DNA of 60,331 nt from an uncultured Candidatus Saccharibacteria bacterium (GCA_934717805.1 CAKUZG010000002.1:1-60331); one strand, 5' to 3'. Shown: positions 50,652 to 60,171, numbered from the stretch's first letter. Numbers and translations are program-made. Notes: a model not told the origin generated them from the letters alone.

Positions 50652-51093
50652 AATCACTATCGCTAAACTCTTTGCAAAATTTGGACGTAGGTTCGCGATG
50701 ATTATTGAGCCGGATCACGACCAAGTTTATATTGTTATATTTTATGAAATCGTCTTTAATGGTTATGACAAATACATTAAAAGAAGAACTGTTGAATATT
50801 ATCAGCAAAACTATGATTTAATACTTCCGGGTTTTGCCGATGAATACGATATAATTGATGTGACAGGTTTAGATCCTCACGTTGAGAATATGCTATTTCA
50901 TCCGCTTTCGATTTTAGGCAAAAAGGCTAGTAGAAAAACTTTACGAACAGCCGAAAATCTTCGAAAATTATCTTCCGCGTTGTTTAATTATGAACAACTA
51001 AGAGATAATAATGATGAAGAATTCATTGAAAAAGGAGAAGAAATGCGAAACGGAATTATCGATTTAATTATAAAAACGTGTAAAAACGTTTAA
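50641..51093 (+). CDS. Unknown 150-residue protein
   Basis: The N-terminal half (FAMIIEPDHDQVYIVIFYEIVF) looks like a small beta-sheet domain and the C-terminal half is helical and charged. No motif is recognised. A longer frame opens at 50614, but AGAGGAGGTGAT, nearly identical to the 16S complement, sets ATG 50641 inside the end of the preceding gene. The two proteins are probably made in similar amounts and may work together. A terminator follows. Confidence 0.65.
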   Translation: MNGEITIAKLFAKFGRRFAMIIEPDHDQVYIVIFYEIVFNGYDKYIKRRTVEYYQQNYDLILPGFADEYDIIDVTGLDPHVENMLFHPLSILGKKASRKTLRTAENLRKLSSALFNYEQLRDNNDEEFIEKGEEMRNGIIDLIIKTCKNV

Positions 51094-51100
51094 ACTAATC

Positions 51101-51127
51101 AAAAAGTCCTGTAAAGGGGCTTTTTTT
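51101..51127 (+). terminator. Rho-independent terminator
   Basis: AAAAGTCC and GGGGCTTTT arms followed by T. Confidence 0.75.
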
Positions 51128-51186
51128 AATATTAAAATTATGGTAAAATATAGATAGATTTTATACTGTTTTTAATGGAGAGGGAA

Positions 51187-53847
51187 ATGTCTAGAAAAAC
51201 TGCGAAGAAGAAAAATGTAATGGTGGAAGATAATAAAGTTGATAAAATTTTAACAACTGTTTTTGGTGATCCACAAAAGAAAGTTTTGCGTCGATTGCAA
51301 CGCAAAGTTGATGAAATTAACAAATTAAGTGAAAAATATGAAGAAATGAGCGACGAAAAGCTCAAAAAGACTTTCGAAAAACTTAAGAAAAGCCTTTCGA
51401 AAAAGAGCTTGGATGATATTTTGCCAGATGTGTTTGCGCTTGTTCGTGAAGCTTCAAGTCGTGTTCTTGGAATGCGCCACTTTGATGTTCAGTTAATTGG
51501 TGGAATGGTTCTCCATGAAGGAAAAGTTGCCGAAATGAAAACAGGTGAAGGTAAAACTTTGGTGGCAACTTTGCCAGTTTCTTTGAATGCAATGGAAGGA
51601 AAAGGTGTGCATGTTGTGACTGTGAATGATTATCTTGCGCAACGTGACGCTTCTTGGATGGGAAACCTATATAATTTCCTTGGTCTTTCGGTTGGTGTAA
51701 TTATTAACGACGCCAGTTTTATCTTTGATCCAGAGTATGATAATGAAGAGCACGAAGACGAAAACATGCGAAAACTTCGCCCAGCAACTCGAAAAGAGGC
51801 TTATGCGGCGGATATTACTTATGGAACAAATAACGAGTTTGGTTTCGATTATTTGCGTGACAACATGGTGAATGAAGTTGAGCTTTTGCGTCAGCGCGAG
51901 CTTAATTTTGCAATTGTCGACGAGGTTGACTCAATTTTGATCGATGAAGCTCGAACACCTTTGATTATTTCTGCACCAGCTGCTGAAAATCCAGAAAACT
52001 ACATTCAATTTGCTAAAGTTGTTTCTCAACTTTCGAAAGAAGATTACGAAGTTGATGAAAAGCGCCGAAGTGTGGCTTTGACTGAGTCTGGAATTGATAA
52101 GATTGAAAAACTACTTAACATGAAAAATCTTTACACACCTGAGCATTCACGTGCGGTTTATCATGTTGAGCAAGCCTTGCGTGCTTTAACTCTTTTCAAA
52201 CGTGACAAAGACTATGTTGTAACAAACGATGGTGAAGTAATTATTGTTGATGAACACACTGGTCGCTTAATGAATGGTCGTCGTTATAACGAAGGCTTAC
52301 ACCAAGCGATTGAGGCGAAAGAAAAAGTTCCAGTTTTGCAAGAATCAATGACTTTGGCAACAATTTCGTTCCAGAACTTCTTCCGTCTTTATAATAAACT
52401 TTCAGGAATGACCGGAACCGCTTTTACTGAGGCTGAAGAATTCCAACAAATTTATTCTTTGGAAGTTGTGCAAATTCCTTCAAACAAACCAGTTATTCGT
52501 GACGATAAAGAAGATTTGATTTTTAAAACTGAAAAAGCAAAACTAAAAGCTGTTGCTGAGGCGATTAAAAAATATCATGCAGAAGGACGCCCAGTTTTGG
52601 TTGGCTCAGGTTCAATTGAAAAGAACGAGCAAATTGCGAAATATCTCGACCAAGAAGGAATCAAATACAACCTTTTGAACGCCAAAAACAACGAACATGA
52701 AGCTGCAATCGTAGCGCGTGCCGGAGAAAAAGGTGCAATTACGCTTGCAACAAATATTGCTGGTCGTGGAACCGATATTAAGCTTGGTAAAGGTGTTAAA
52801 GAACTTGGTGGATTGGTTGTGCTTGGTTCAGAGCGTCACGAATCTCGTCGAATTGATAACCAGTTCCGTGGTCGTGGTGGTCGTCAGGGAGATCCAGGCG
52901 AAACTCAATTCTACGTCTCAACTGAAGACGATCTAATGCGAATTTTCCAAGGTGAAAGAATCGCAGCTTTAATGGATCGGCTTGGTGTTCCAGAAGACAC
53001 TCCAATTCAACATAAAGCTGTTTCGAAAACACTTGAAAATGCGCAAAAACGCGTTGAAGGATTCAACTTTGATACGCGTAAAAATGTTGTTCAATACGAT
53101 AACGTGATCAACCGTCACCGAAAAGTTGTTTATGCGATGCGCCGAAAAATTCTTGAAGGTGAAGACATTACAGCCGAAATTAAAGAACTATTTATCTCGA
53201 AAGCAGCAGAACTCGCTGAACTACCTTCGAAAAATAATGAAAAGTTTGTTTCGAATTTTGTTGAAATCTTCCCAATTGAAGAAGAGAAGGCTGAAGCTCT
53301 TGGCCGAATTTCTAACGACAAAAAGCGAATTAAATTAGCTAAACAAATTGCCGAAGAGCTTTACCAAGATAAAGAAAATGAACTAGGCAAAGAGGTGTTC
53401 CAAAAAGTTGAACGCGAAGTTTATATGCAAATTCTTGATACTCTTTGGATGAATCACCTTGAAAATATGAATTTCTTACGTGAAGGAATTCACTGGCGAA
53501 GTGTTGGTCAGCGTGATCCGTTAGTTGAATACCGTGCAGAATCACAAAAATTGTTCGACGGTCTTCAAAATACTTTGCGTGACGAAACAATTCGAATTCT
53601 AACTCGAGTTACACCAAGTGATGCAGTTGCGCACCAAGAGGAAGATCATGACACTGAATTGACTCGTCTTGCTGAAAATTCAGTTGAAAAAGGTGTTAAC
53701 GAAGTTCAATCTGGTGATAAAAACCGTGATGAAGATTTTTCGAAAGCTAAAAAAGCTACTTCGCAAAATAACGAAAACGCTAAAAGAAATAGTGCGCGAA
53801 AAGCTAAAAAAGCTCAACGTCAGAATAAAAAGAAGGGTCGCAGGTAG
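51187..53847 (+). CDS. secA: Preprotein translocase ATPase SecA
   Basis: SecA drives proteins through SecYEG. Walker A is MKTGEGKTLVAT, the DEAD-like box is IVDEVDSILIDEAR, and motif VI lies around IAGRGTDIKLG and GRGGRQGDPG. The preprotein cross-linking, helical-wing and scaffold domains follow. The C-terminus ends in a Lys/Arg/Asn-rich tail and lacks the zinc-binding SEC-C motif, so SecB-type chaperone docking is unlikely. ATG 51175 is in frame, but the bases between it and 51187 form the ribosome site GGAGAGGG; I choose 51187. The M16 peptidase gene begins at the next base after the stop. Confidence 0.97.
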   Translation: MSRKTAKKKNVMVEDNKVDKILTTVFGDPQKKVLRRLQRKVDEINKLSEKYEEMSDEKLKKTFEKLKKSLSKKSLDDILPDVFALVREASSRVLGMRHFDVQLIGGMVLHEGKVAEMKTGEGKTLVATLPVSLNAMEGKGVHVVTVNDYLAQRDASWMGNLYNFLGLSVGVIINDASFIFDPEYDNEEHEDENMRKLRPATRKEAYAADITYGTNNEFGFDYLRDNMVNEVELLRQRELNFAIVDEVDSILIDEARTPLIISAPAAENPENYIQFAKVVSQLSKEDYEVDEKRRSVALTESGIDKIEKLLNMKNLYTPEHSRAVYHVEQALRALTLFKRDKDYVVTNDGEVIIVDEHTGRLMNGRRYNEGLHQAIEAKEKVPVLQESMTLATISFQNFFRLYNKLSGMTGTAFTEAEEFQQIYSLEVVQIPSNKPVIRDDKEDLIFKTEKAKLKAVAEAIKKYHAEGRPVLVGSGSIEKNEQIAKYLDQEGIKYNLLNAKNNEHEAAIVARAGEKGAITLATNIAGRGTDIKLGKGVKELGGLVVLGSERHESRRIDNQFRGRGGRQGDPGETQFYVSTEDDLMRIFQGERIAALMDRLGVPEDTPIQHKAVSKTLENAQKRVEGFNFDTRKNVVQYDNVINRHRKVVYAMRRKILEGEDITAEIKELFISKAAELAELPSKNNEKFVSNFVEIFPIEEEKAEALGRISNDKKRIKLAKQIAEELYQDKENELGKEVFQKVEREVYMQILDTLWMNHLENMNFLREGIHWRSVGQRDPLVEYRAESQKLFDGLQNTLRDETIRILTRVTPSDAVAHQEEDHDTELTRLAENSVEKGVNEVQSGDKNRDEDFSKAKKATSQNNENAKRNSARKAKKAQRQNKKKGRR

Positions 53848-55137
53848 ATGCGCCACACCGTTGAAGAAGTACGCCTAAAAAATGGCGTACGCGGTCTTCT
53901 CGTGAATGTTCCAGATGCGACGGTGATGAGTTTTCAGTTTCAGTTTCGGGCGGGTTCTCGATTTACAAAAAGCCCAAAAATTTATGAAACTGCACATATT
54001 ATGGAACATATGGCTTTTGGCGCAAATGCAAAATTTGCGAGCGAGCATGAATTTGAGGCTGAATTTACCAAAAACGGCGCTTATCACAACGCTTCAACAT
54101 CTGATATGAGTATGAATTATGTTGCGGATTGTGCTGATTTTGAGTGGGATCGAATTTTTGAGCTTCAACTTCTTTCGATTAGTCAACCAAGATTTAATGA
54201 GTTTGAGTTTAAAGCGGAAAAGGGTAACGTTCGAAACGAATTGACCGGCTATTTAAATAATAATGCGCGTCTTCTTTGGCCAAAAATTCAGCAAGAATTT
54301 GGTGAAAAAGTTCTAACTTATGAAGAGCGTTTAAAGACTATCGATAATATCACGCTTGATGATATTCGCGAACACCATAAACGAACACACACCACTGATA
54401 ATTTACGTTTTGTTATTGCTGGAAAAATTACGCCAACGCGTAAAAATAAGATTCTTGAAGGTTTCGAAAATCTTCAACTCGAAAGAGGAAAGCGTTTCGA
54501 AATTATCACTGATCCACCTAAAAAACCGCAAGCACCAATTTTTATTCATCGACCAGATTTGAAGAATATTAGTTTTGGAATTTCGCTATTATTGCCACGC
54601 AAACTAAACACTTCTGAAATGGATGCAATGCATGCATTAAACCACATTTTAACCGGAACAATGCACGCGCGTATTCTTGGCCAGGCCCGTAAGCGAGGAT
54701 TAACTTATGGTGTTTATTCTGGCGCTTCTCGTGGGCCAAAAGATTCTTCTTGGGATTTTGAAGGTCAAACGAATTATAGCACGGCAAAAGAGCTTTTTGA
54801 GCTAATCGTGTTGGAACTTAAAAAAGTTTTGAACGAAGAAATTACCGAAAAAGAACTTGAAGCTATGAAGAGCTATTCACTCGGTTCATTCCAGATGGGT
54901 GGTCAAACTGTTGCTTCAACGGCAGGATTTTACGCTTCAAGATATTTTTGGGATGGATATGTTCGTGATTATAAAGCTCAGCCAAAGTTTATTAAGCAAA
55001 TTTCACGCGAACAAATTTTCAAAGTAGCGAAAGAATTTATAGATGCGAACACTTGGATTTTGGGTGCAGTTTCTGGTGGTGAAGAATCGCAAATTCAAGA
55101 ATTAAACCAAGAATTTTCTAAGTTATTCAAAAAATAA
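53848..55137 (+). CDS. M16-family zinc metallopeptidase
   Basis: The inverted zinc site HIMEH is at 50-54 and the third ligand Glu131 is in NVRNEL, the standard 76-residue spacing. Two M16 half-domains fill 429 residues. An RxxxY-type active partner motif (RKRGLTYGVYSG) in the second half supports a complete enzyme. M16 peptidases of this size (YmxG/PqqL-like) degrade peptides. No signal peptide is present. It starts immediately after the secA stop, so translation is coupled; degradation of cleaved signal peptides is one idea. Confidence 0.92.
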   Translation: MRHTVEEVRLKNGVRGLLVNVPDATVMSFQFQFRAGSRFTKSPKIYETAHIMEHMAFGANAKFASEHEFEAEFTKNGAYHNASTSDMSMNYVADCADFEWDRIFELQLLSISQPRFNEFEFKAEKGNVRNELTGYLNNNARLLWPKIQQEFGEKVLTYEERLKTIDNITLDDIREHHKRTHTTDNLRFVIAGKITPTRKNKILEGFENLQLERGKRFEIITDPPKKPQAPIFIHRPDLKNISFGISLLLPRKLNTSEMDAMHALNHILTGTMHARILGQARKRGLTYGVYSGASRGPKDSSWDFEGQTNYSTAKELFELIVLELKKVLNEEITEKELEAMKSYSLGSFQMGGQTVASTAGFYASRYFWDGYVRDYKAQPKFIKQISREQIFKVAKEFIDANTWILGAVSGGEESQIQELNQEFSKLFKK

Positions 55138-55161
55138 TCGCTTTGCGGCGGTTATTTTATT
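55131..55161 (+). terminator. Rho-independent terminator
   Basis: AAATAATCGC and GCGGTTATTT arms with a short loop and T-rich tail. Confidence 0.8.
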
Positions 55162-55188
55162 TTAAAGGGTTATGTTATAATAAAGAAT

Positions 55189-56334
55189 ATGGATTTTGAT
55201 GAATTTGAAGAGTTGTTAAATTCTGAAATAAAAAAGCCTCAACCGCACGAGGTTATTTATAGCGTTTCAGATTTTATTGCAACCAGTAATGATATTTTCG
55301 AAAAGAGTTTTCCGAGCGTTTTGATTGAAGGTGAGATTTCGAGTTTTAAGGTGAATCAAAATAAGTTCGTTTTCTTTGACTTAAAAGATGAAGAATCGGT
55401 TCTTGGTTGCTTTATGACGGTTTGGCAATTGCGCTTTCCGCTCGAAGATGGCATGAAAGTTGTTGCTCAGGTTAAGCCCAAATTAACAAATTGGGGAAAA
55501 TTTAGCTTAACAGTTGAAAAAATTACACCGAAAGGTGAGGGAAGCCTCAAAAAATCTTTCGAAATTTTGAAAGAAAAGTTAACGCGAGAAGGTTTGTTTG
55601 ATGAAAATCGAAAACGTAGAATTCCGCAAGATTTACAGAAAGTTGCGGTAATTTCAAGTACGCAAGCGGCTGGTTATGCGGATTTTATTAAAATTATCAA
55701 TGAGCGCTGGGGTGGATTAAAAATTGTTGTAGCGCACACTCAGGTTCAAGGTATGGTAGCTAGTGATCAAATTATTCGGGCGATAGATTTTTTAAATAGT
55801 CAAAGTGAGTTGCCAGATGTGATTGCGATTATTCGCGGTGGTGGTAGTGCTGATGATTTAGAGGTTTTTAACGATGAAAAACTGGTTCGCGCGGTTGCAA
55901 ATTCTCGCGTACCAATTATTACTGGAATTGGCCACGAAATTGATCAAAGCCTTTGTGATTTAGCTGCAGATTTTGCTGCCTCAACACCAAGTAATGTGGC
56001 ACAAATTTTAACACCAAATAAATTTGATGAAATGCGTTTTTTGCGTTCAAAAATTTTACACACAAGTGATTTATTGCTTTCGAAAATAGCTGAACTTAAA
56101 AAATCTAACCGAGAGAAAAATCAGGAAATTCGGAATAAAATTTTACAAAATATTTTTGATCAGAAAAGAGAGATTCAGGCTAAAAAACGAATTTTAGAAA
56201 GCTATAACCCGCAAAATATTTTGGCGAAAGGCTACGCGCTGATTAGTGGGGAAATTGCAACCGGTAAAGAGATCACGATTAAAACAATAGATAAAACAAT
56301 AACAGCGGAGGTAAAAAATGTCAATCAAAATTAG
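55189..56334 (+). CDS. xseA: Exodeoxyribonuclease VII large subunit
   Basis: Exo VII degrades ssDNA in both directions. An N-terminal OB-fold (IEGEISSFKVNQNKFVFFDLKD) is followed by the catalytic domain with VAVISSTQAAGYADF, AIIRGGGSADDL and TGIGHEIDQSLCDLAADFAASTPSNVA. A helical C-terminal region then ends in NPQNILAKGYALI. The chain has 381 residues, slightly short. TATAAT at 55176-55181 lies 7 bases before the ATG, predicting a leaderless mRNA. xseB overlaps its end. Confidence 0.95.
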   Translation: MDFDEFEELLNSEIKKPQPHEVIYSVSDFIATSNDIFEKSFPSVLIEGEISSFKVNQNKFVFFDLKDEESVLGCFMTVWQLRFPLEDGMKVVAQVKPKLTNWGKFSLTVEKITPKGEGSLKKSFEILKEKLTREGLFDENRKRRIPQDLQKVAVISSTQAAGYADFIKIINERWGGLKIVVAHTQVQGMVASDQIIRAIDFLNSQSELPDVIAIIRGGGSADDLEVFNDEKLVRAVANSRVPIITGIGHEIDQSLCDLAADFAASTPSNVAQILTPNKFDEMRFLRSKILHTSDLLLSKIAELKKSNREKNQEIRNKILQNIFDQKREIQAKKRILESYNPQNILAKGYALISGEIATGKEITIKTIDKTITAEVKNVNQN

Positions 56335-56512
56335 TCAAAAAATAAAAGAAATCGACGAGATTCTAGCTAATATTGAAAGTGGAGAAATTCCTCTTGAAGA
56401 AACTGTCGAAAAATATAAAGAGGCGATTTCGAAAGCTGAGGCACTTGAAAGTGAATTAAATTCGCTCGAAAATGAAATTGAAGTTTTGAGTAAAAATTTT
56501 GCACAAGAATAA
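56318..56512 (+). CDS. xseB: Exodeoxyribonuclease VII small subunit
   Basis: The 64-residue helical protein has the XseB consensus (IDEILANIESGEIPLEETVEKYKEA). It forms the multi-copy small subunits of Exo VII. GCGGAGG precedes the ATG, which lies inside the end of xseA. Confidence 0.93.
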   Translation: MSIKISQKIKEIDEILANIESGEIPLEETVEKYKEAISKAEALESELNSLENEIEVLSKNFAQE

Positions 56513-56523
56513 TTTATAAAAAG

Positions 56524-56551
56524 AGAAAACCCCGCACAAATTGCGGGGTTG
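56524..56551. terminator. Terminator
   Basis: AACCCCGC and GCGGGGTT pair. The minus strand has a good T-run, ending the convergent unknown gene; on the plus strand the tail is weak. Confidence 0.75.
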
Positions 56552-56557
56552 GCAAAC

Positions 56558-56914
56558 TTACCAAACGATCATCTCGTTAAGATTTTCATCCATTTTGATA
56601 TCCACTTCGCGAGCAAACCATTTTCCATAGTCTTCACTATAAGGATTTTTGTCTTCGCAATAAAGCGAAATAAACAGCTTAACGCCTACTTTTTCGCATT
56701 CTTGCTTGAACATGATTAGATGGGATAACTTGTCTTTATCTTGATGTGCAAAAAGAAGAATCCCGTCTTTTCCGTTCTTTTTGATAAATTTTTTGAAATT
56801 TTTTCTGACGGTTTCCTCTTGCTTAGGATTAAATTTCAAGACGCACTCCGTTATTTCTGGAAAAATATCTTTTCCGAACGCGCCGCTGGTAAGTTTAACT
56901 GGTTTTGGTGCCAT
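56558..56914 (-). CDS. Unknown 118-residue protein
   Basis: This Lys-rich alpha/beta protein has a strand GILLFAHQD followed by a helix and VKLFISLYCEDK, a pattern that may be a Rossmann-like half. It is not recognised. AGGAGGTGTC lies before the ATG, one of the strongest ribosome sites in the window. It is monocistronic with its own terminator. Confidence 0.6.
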   Translation of the reverse strand: MAPKPVKLTSGAFGKDIFPEITECVLKFNPKQEETVRKNFKKFIKKNGKDGILLFAHQDKDKLSHLIMFKQECEKVGVKLFISLYCEDKNPYSEDYGKWFAREVDIKMDENLNEMIVW

Positions 56915-57032
56915 TTTGACACCTCCTTCTAAAAAAATTCTTAGCTTTTCGGAAAGCTACCTTGGTATTATACCATAAAAAAGCTAAAAAGTCAATTTGA
57001 ATAAAAATAGCGATGTGTGATATAATAGGGTT

Positions 57033-57587
57033 ATGTTTGATACAGATGAATTTAAATTAAAAATGACCGAAGCTGTTGAGCATTTTAAGGGAGAAATGAA
57101 AAAAGTTCGAACTGGTCGTGCGCATCCGTCAATGCTTGATGGAGTATCGGTTGAAGTTTATGGCGCAAAAATGCCATTGAATCAAGTTTCGAATATGACT
57201 GCACCGGAAGCAGGAATGATTTTAATCACACCTTTTGATGCGAATAATATTTCAGCGATTTCGGCAGCAATCCGCAATGATCAAAGCCTTGGTTTTAACC
57301 CAAGTGACGATGGTCGCGTTGTTCGTGTGCCGGTTCCACCATTAACAGAGGAGCGCCGCAAACAAATCGTAAAACAAACTTCTGAAAAAGTTGAAGGTGC
57401 AAAAATTACGCTTCGAAATATTCGTCAAGATGCTTTGAAACACGCCAAAAAACTTAAAGATGAAAAATCTTTAACAGAAGATGATTTAAAACGAATCGAA
57501 AAAGAAATCGACGCTGAAATTAAAGAGTTTAGCGCACAAATCGATGCAATTTTTAAAGAAAAAGAGAAAGAAATTCTCACAATTTAA
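57033..57587 (+). CDS. frr: Ribosome recycling factor
   Basis: RRF, with EF-G, splits post-termination ribosomes. The 184-residue protein shows the three-helix bundle (KKVRTGRAHPSMLDGVSVEVYG; NPSDDGRVVRVPVPPLTEERRKQIV; RNIRQDALKHAKKLKD) and the beta domain hinge. TATAAT at 57021-57026 is 6 bases before the ATG, so the mRNA is leaderless. pyrH, its usual upstream neighbour, is absent. rseP and a CPBP protease gene follow. Confidence 0.97.
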   Translation: MFDTDEFKLKMTEAVEHFKGEMKKVRTGRAHPSMLDGVSVEVYGAKMPLNQVSNMTAPEAGMILITPFDANNISAISAAIRNDQSLGFNPSDDGRVVRVPVPPLTEERRKQIVKQTSEKVEGAKITLRNIRQDALKHAKKLKDEKSLTEDDLKRIEKEIDAEIKEFSAQIDAIFKEKEKEILTI

Positions 57588-57593
57588 GTTATT

Positions 57594-57624
57594 TTTTGCT
57601 GGCGCTTTAAAAACGTCGGCAAAA
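57594..57624 (+). other. Hairpin between frr and rseP
   Basis: TTTTGCTGGCG pairs with CGTCGGCAAAA (11 bp with two wobbles). No T-run follows, so it may be a processing or partial-termination signal. Confidence 0.5.
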
Positions 57625-57652
57625 GCTAATTTAAGATTTTCGAAAGGGTAAA

Positions 57653-58831
57653 ATGGAGGTTTTTAATTTAATTTTTGGAATAATTATCGGTTTAATTTCA
57701 CTAACTTTTTTAGTGGCACTTCATGAACTTGGTCATGCGCTTGCAGCCAAGAAAAACGGCGTAAAACTCAAAGAATACGCAATTGGTTTTCCGCCAAGAG
57801 TTAAAAGCTTTAAGGCTAAAACAGATAAAATTCTACCAAAAGGTACAAAAATCTCGATTGGTGCGATTCCGCTTGGTGGTTTTGTGCGGCTTCAAGGCGA
57901 ACACGATTCTGATTCGAAAAAAGGTGATTATGGTGCAGCAAGTTTTTGGGGTAAAACGCAAATTTTGTTTGCTGGTGTTGCAATGAACTGGCTAGTCGCT
58001 TTTGTGATTTTTACAGTTTTAGCGATTTTTGGAATGCCAAAACTACTTCCAAATCAATTTTATCTTTCTTCTGACGCAAAAATATCTGGCGGTGGTGTAC
58101 AAGTTTCTGCAATTTCAAAAGGTTCTCCGGCAGAAAAAGCTGGGTTAAATAAAAACGACACACTTTTGGAATTTAACGGCAAAAAGGTTGAAAACTCCAC
58201 TAAAATTCGCCAAGATTTAAAAAATAATGCCGGCAAGACAATTTCTTTAAAAGTTAGCCGAAATGGTCAAGAACTTTCGAAAAACGTAAAGCTTAACGAA
58301 AAAGGAAATAACGGTTTTTTGGGTGCAGTTTTATCTGACGGAATGCAAAAAATTCACTCAACTTGGAGTGCTCCAATTGTTGGCCTTGGTACAACAGCTC
58401 AATTTACAGGTGAAACATTCAAAGGTGTTGGCGAACTTTTTGTAAACTTTTTTGGTGGAATTTTTGAAAAAGTTATTCCAAATTCCGATTCTCAAAAGAA
58501 CGCAAACGCTCAGCTTTCGAAAGCGGGCGAAAGTGTTTCTGGACCAGTGATGGTTATTGGTGGAATTTTCCCAAACATTGTTTCAATGGGAATGGATATG
58601 ATTTTAATGCTTACCGCTATTATTTCAATTAGCTTGGCTTGCATGAATGTTTTGCCGATTCCAGCGTTGGATGGCGGTCGTTGGTTTATGACGTTTATTT
58701 TTCGAGTTTTACTTAAAAAACCACTACCAAAAGAGACTGAAGAAAACATTAATGGTTGGAGTTTTTTGGCTCTAATGGGACTCTCAGTTTTAATTATTGT
58801 TCTTGATTTTACAAAGATTTTTAGGAGTTAA
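57653..58831 (+). CDS. rseP: Site-2 protease RseP family
   Basis: This intramembrane zinc protease has HELGH at 24-28 in the first membrane segment and the third ligand in NVLPIPALDGGRW. One PDZ domain lies between (about 155-225; GSPAEKAGLNKNDTLLEFNG). Homologues process anti-sigma factors or clear signal peptides from the membrane. CGAAAGGG precedes the ATG. The CPBP protease gene follows after 1 base, making an envelope proteolysis pair. Confidence 0.93.
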   Translation: MEVFNLIFGIIIGLISLTFLVALHELGHALAAKKNGVKLKEYAIGFPPRVKSFKAKTDKILPKGTKISIGAIPLGGFVRLQGEHDSDSKKGDYGAASFWGKTQILFAGVAMNWLVAFVIFTVLAIFGMPKLLPNQFYLSSDAKISGGGVQVSAISKGSPAEKAGLNKNDTLLEFNGKKVENSTKIRQDLKNNAGKTISLKVSRNGQELSKNVKLNEKGNNGFLGAVLSDGMQKIHSTWSAPIVGLGTTAQFTGETFKGVGELFVNFFGGIFEKVIPNSDSQKNANAQLSKAGESVSGPVMVIGGIFPNIVSMGMDMILMLTAIISISLACMNVLPIPALDGGRWFMTFIFRVLLKKPLPKETEENINGWSFLALMGLSVLIIVLDFTKIFRS

Positions 58832-58832
58832 A

Positions 58833-59642
58833 ATGCGAGAAAAAATCAATCTTATTTGTAATAAAATTCGAAAGCGAAACGAAAAAGCTCTTTCGAAAAA
58901 ACCTTTAAAAATCATTTTTTGGACGGTTTTACCAATTTTAGCTTATTTTATAGCAAGTTACGTTTCAGCGGTTGCGGTTCGTTTATATCTAGCAATAGCT
59001 TTTTGGAATAATAATTCAGGCTATCAAAATGCAACTTCGAGCGTTATTACAACATCAGTTTATTCGATTTTGTTTTTTGGCTTAATGCTTGCGATAATTT
59101 ATTTTGTACCAGTTAAAATTTTCGGCCAAAAAATCTCTAGAAAAGAGATTGCTTTAAACGGGCTTATAACTTGGCAAGATCTATCTTTAGCACTAGTTGG
59201 TTTTATTATAGCGATGATATTATCTGGGATTTTTCTCGATGTAGTGTCGCATATTCTACCGAATTTTAATAAAACTCAACCACAAAATTTGTTATTTCGG
59301 CAGGGAACGATGATTTTTCCTTGGCAATTCTTGATGGCTTTTATTTCTATCGTGATAATTACGCCATTCGCTGAAGAAGTTATTTTTCGCGGTATAATTT
59401 ACGGCCAACTTCGCAAAATCAACATTCCGCTAGCAATTTTTTTGACCAGTTTGTTGTTTGGAATCGTTCATTTTCAGCTAAATGTAGGAATTACGGTGTT
59501 TATAATGAGCGTTATTATGTGTTTAATTCGTGAAAAAATCACCAAAACGATTTGGTCGGGAATTGTGATTCATATGATTAAAAATGGAGTTGCTTTTGCG
59601 ATAATCTATGTTTATCCAGCGCTGCAATTTATGAAGCTTTAA
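58833..59642 (+). CDS. CPBP-family intramembrane glutamic protease
   Basis: About seven membrane segments follow a basic cytosolic N-terminus. EEVIFRG supplies the EExxxR motif, and FGIVHF and a later Asn/His complete the ABI/Rce1-like site. Bacterial CPBP proteins process lipidated or bacteriocin-related peptides, among other roles. The frame opens earlier inside rseP, but AGGAG places the start at ATG 58833. Probably it is co-expressed with rseP. Confidence 0.88.
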   Translation: MREKINLICNKIRKRNEKALSKKPLKIIFWTVLPILAYFIASYVSAVAVRLYLAIAFWNNNSGYQNATSSVITTSVYSILFFGLMLAIIYFVPVKIFGQKISRKEIALNGLITWQDLSLALVGFIIAMILSGIFLDVVSHILPNFNKTQPQNLLFRQGTMIFPWQFLMAFISIVIITPFAEEVIFRGIIYGQLRKINIPLAIFLTSLLFGIVHFQLNVGITVFIMSVIMCLIREKITKTIWSGIVIHMIKNGVAFAIIYVYPALQFMKL

Positions 59643-59644
59643 CA

Positions 59645-59673
59645 TTGACGCAAGATTAAAAATTTGATATAAT
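59645..59673 (+). promoter_or_regulatory. greA promoter
   Basis: TTGACG at 59645-59650, 17 bases, TATAAT at 59668-59673. Confidence 0.8.
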
Positions 59674-59703
59674 TATAAAACTTATTAAAAGGATTTTTAT
59701 TTT

Positions 59704-60165
59704 ATGAAACAAGAATTTAACATTACAAAATTAGGAAAAGAAGAACTTGAAGCCGAATTGGAGCTTCTAATTTCGCAACGAAAAGAAATTTCGAAAGAAG
59801 TTGCAACTGCGCGTGATTTTGGTGATTTACGCGAAAACTCAGAATATGACGCCGCTCGAAAAAAACAAGCTTTGGCAGAATCTCGAATTATGGAAATTGA
59901 AAATATTTTGCAAAACGCTGTAATTATCGGTGGCGGTAAAAAAGATGTTGTAGCGCTTGGCAATCAAGTTAGCCTTAAAAATCTTGAAAATGGCAAAGAA
60001 GTGAAATACACAATGGTTGGCGCCGTTGAGGCTAACCCCCTTGAGGGTAAAATTTCGAACGAATCACCAATTGGCCAACAAATTATGGGTAAAAAACTTG
60101 GAGAAGAAGTTGATATTACGACACCAAAAGGCGTAATTAAATACGAAATTACAGAGATTAACTAA
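59704..60165 (+). CDS. greA: Transcription elongation factor GreA
   Basis: GreA stimulates cleavage of backtracked RNA by RNA polymerase. The N-terminal coiled coil (about 8-75) includes the tip acidic pair and ARDFGDLRENSEYDAAR. The C-terminal FKBP-like domain has NPLEGKISNESPIGQQIMGKKLGE. The length of 153 residues is standard. AAAAGGA precedes the ATG. Confidence 0.96.
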   Translation: MKQEFNITKLGKEELEAELELLISQRKEISKEVATARDFGDLRENSEYDAARKKQALAESRIMEIENILQNAVIIGGGKKDVVALGNQVSLKNLENGKEVKYTMVGAVEANPLEGKISNESPIGQQIMGKKLGEEVDITTPKGVIKYEITEIN

Positions 60166-60171
60166 TTTTAA

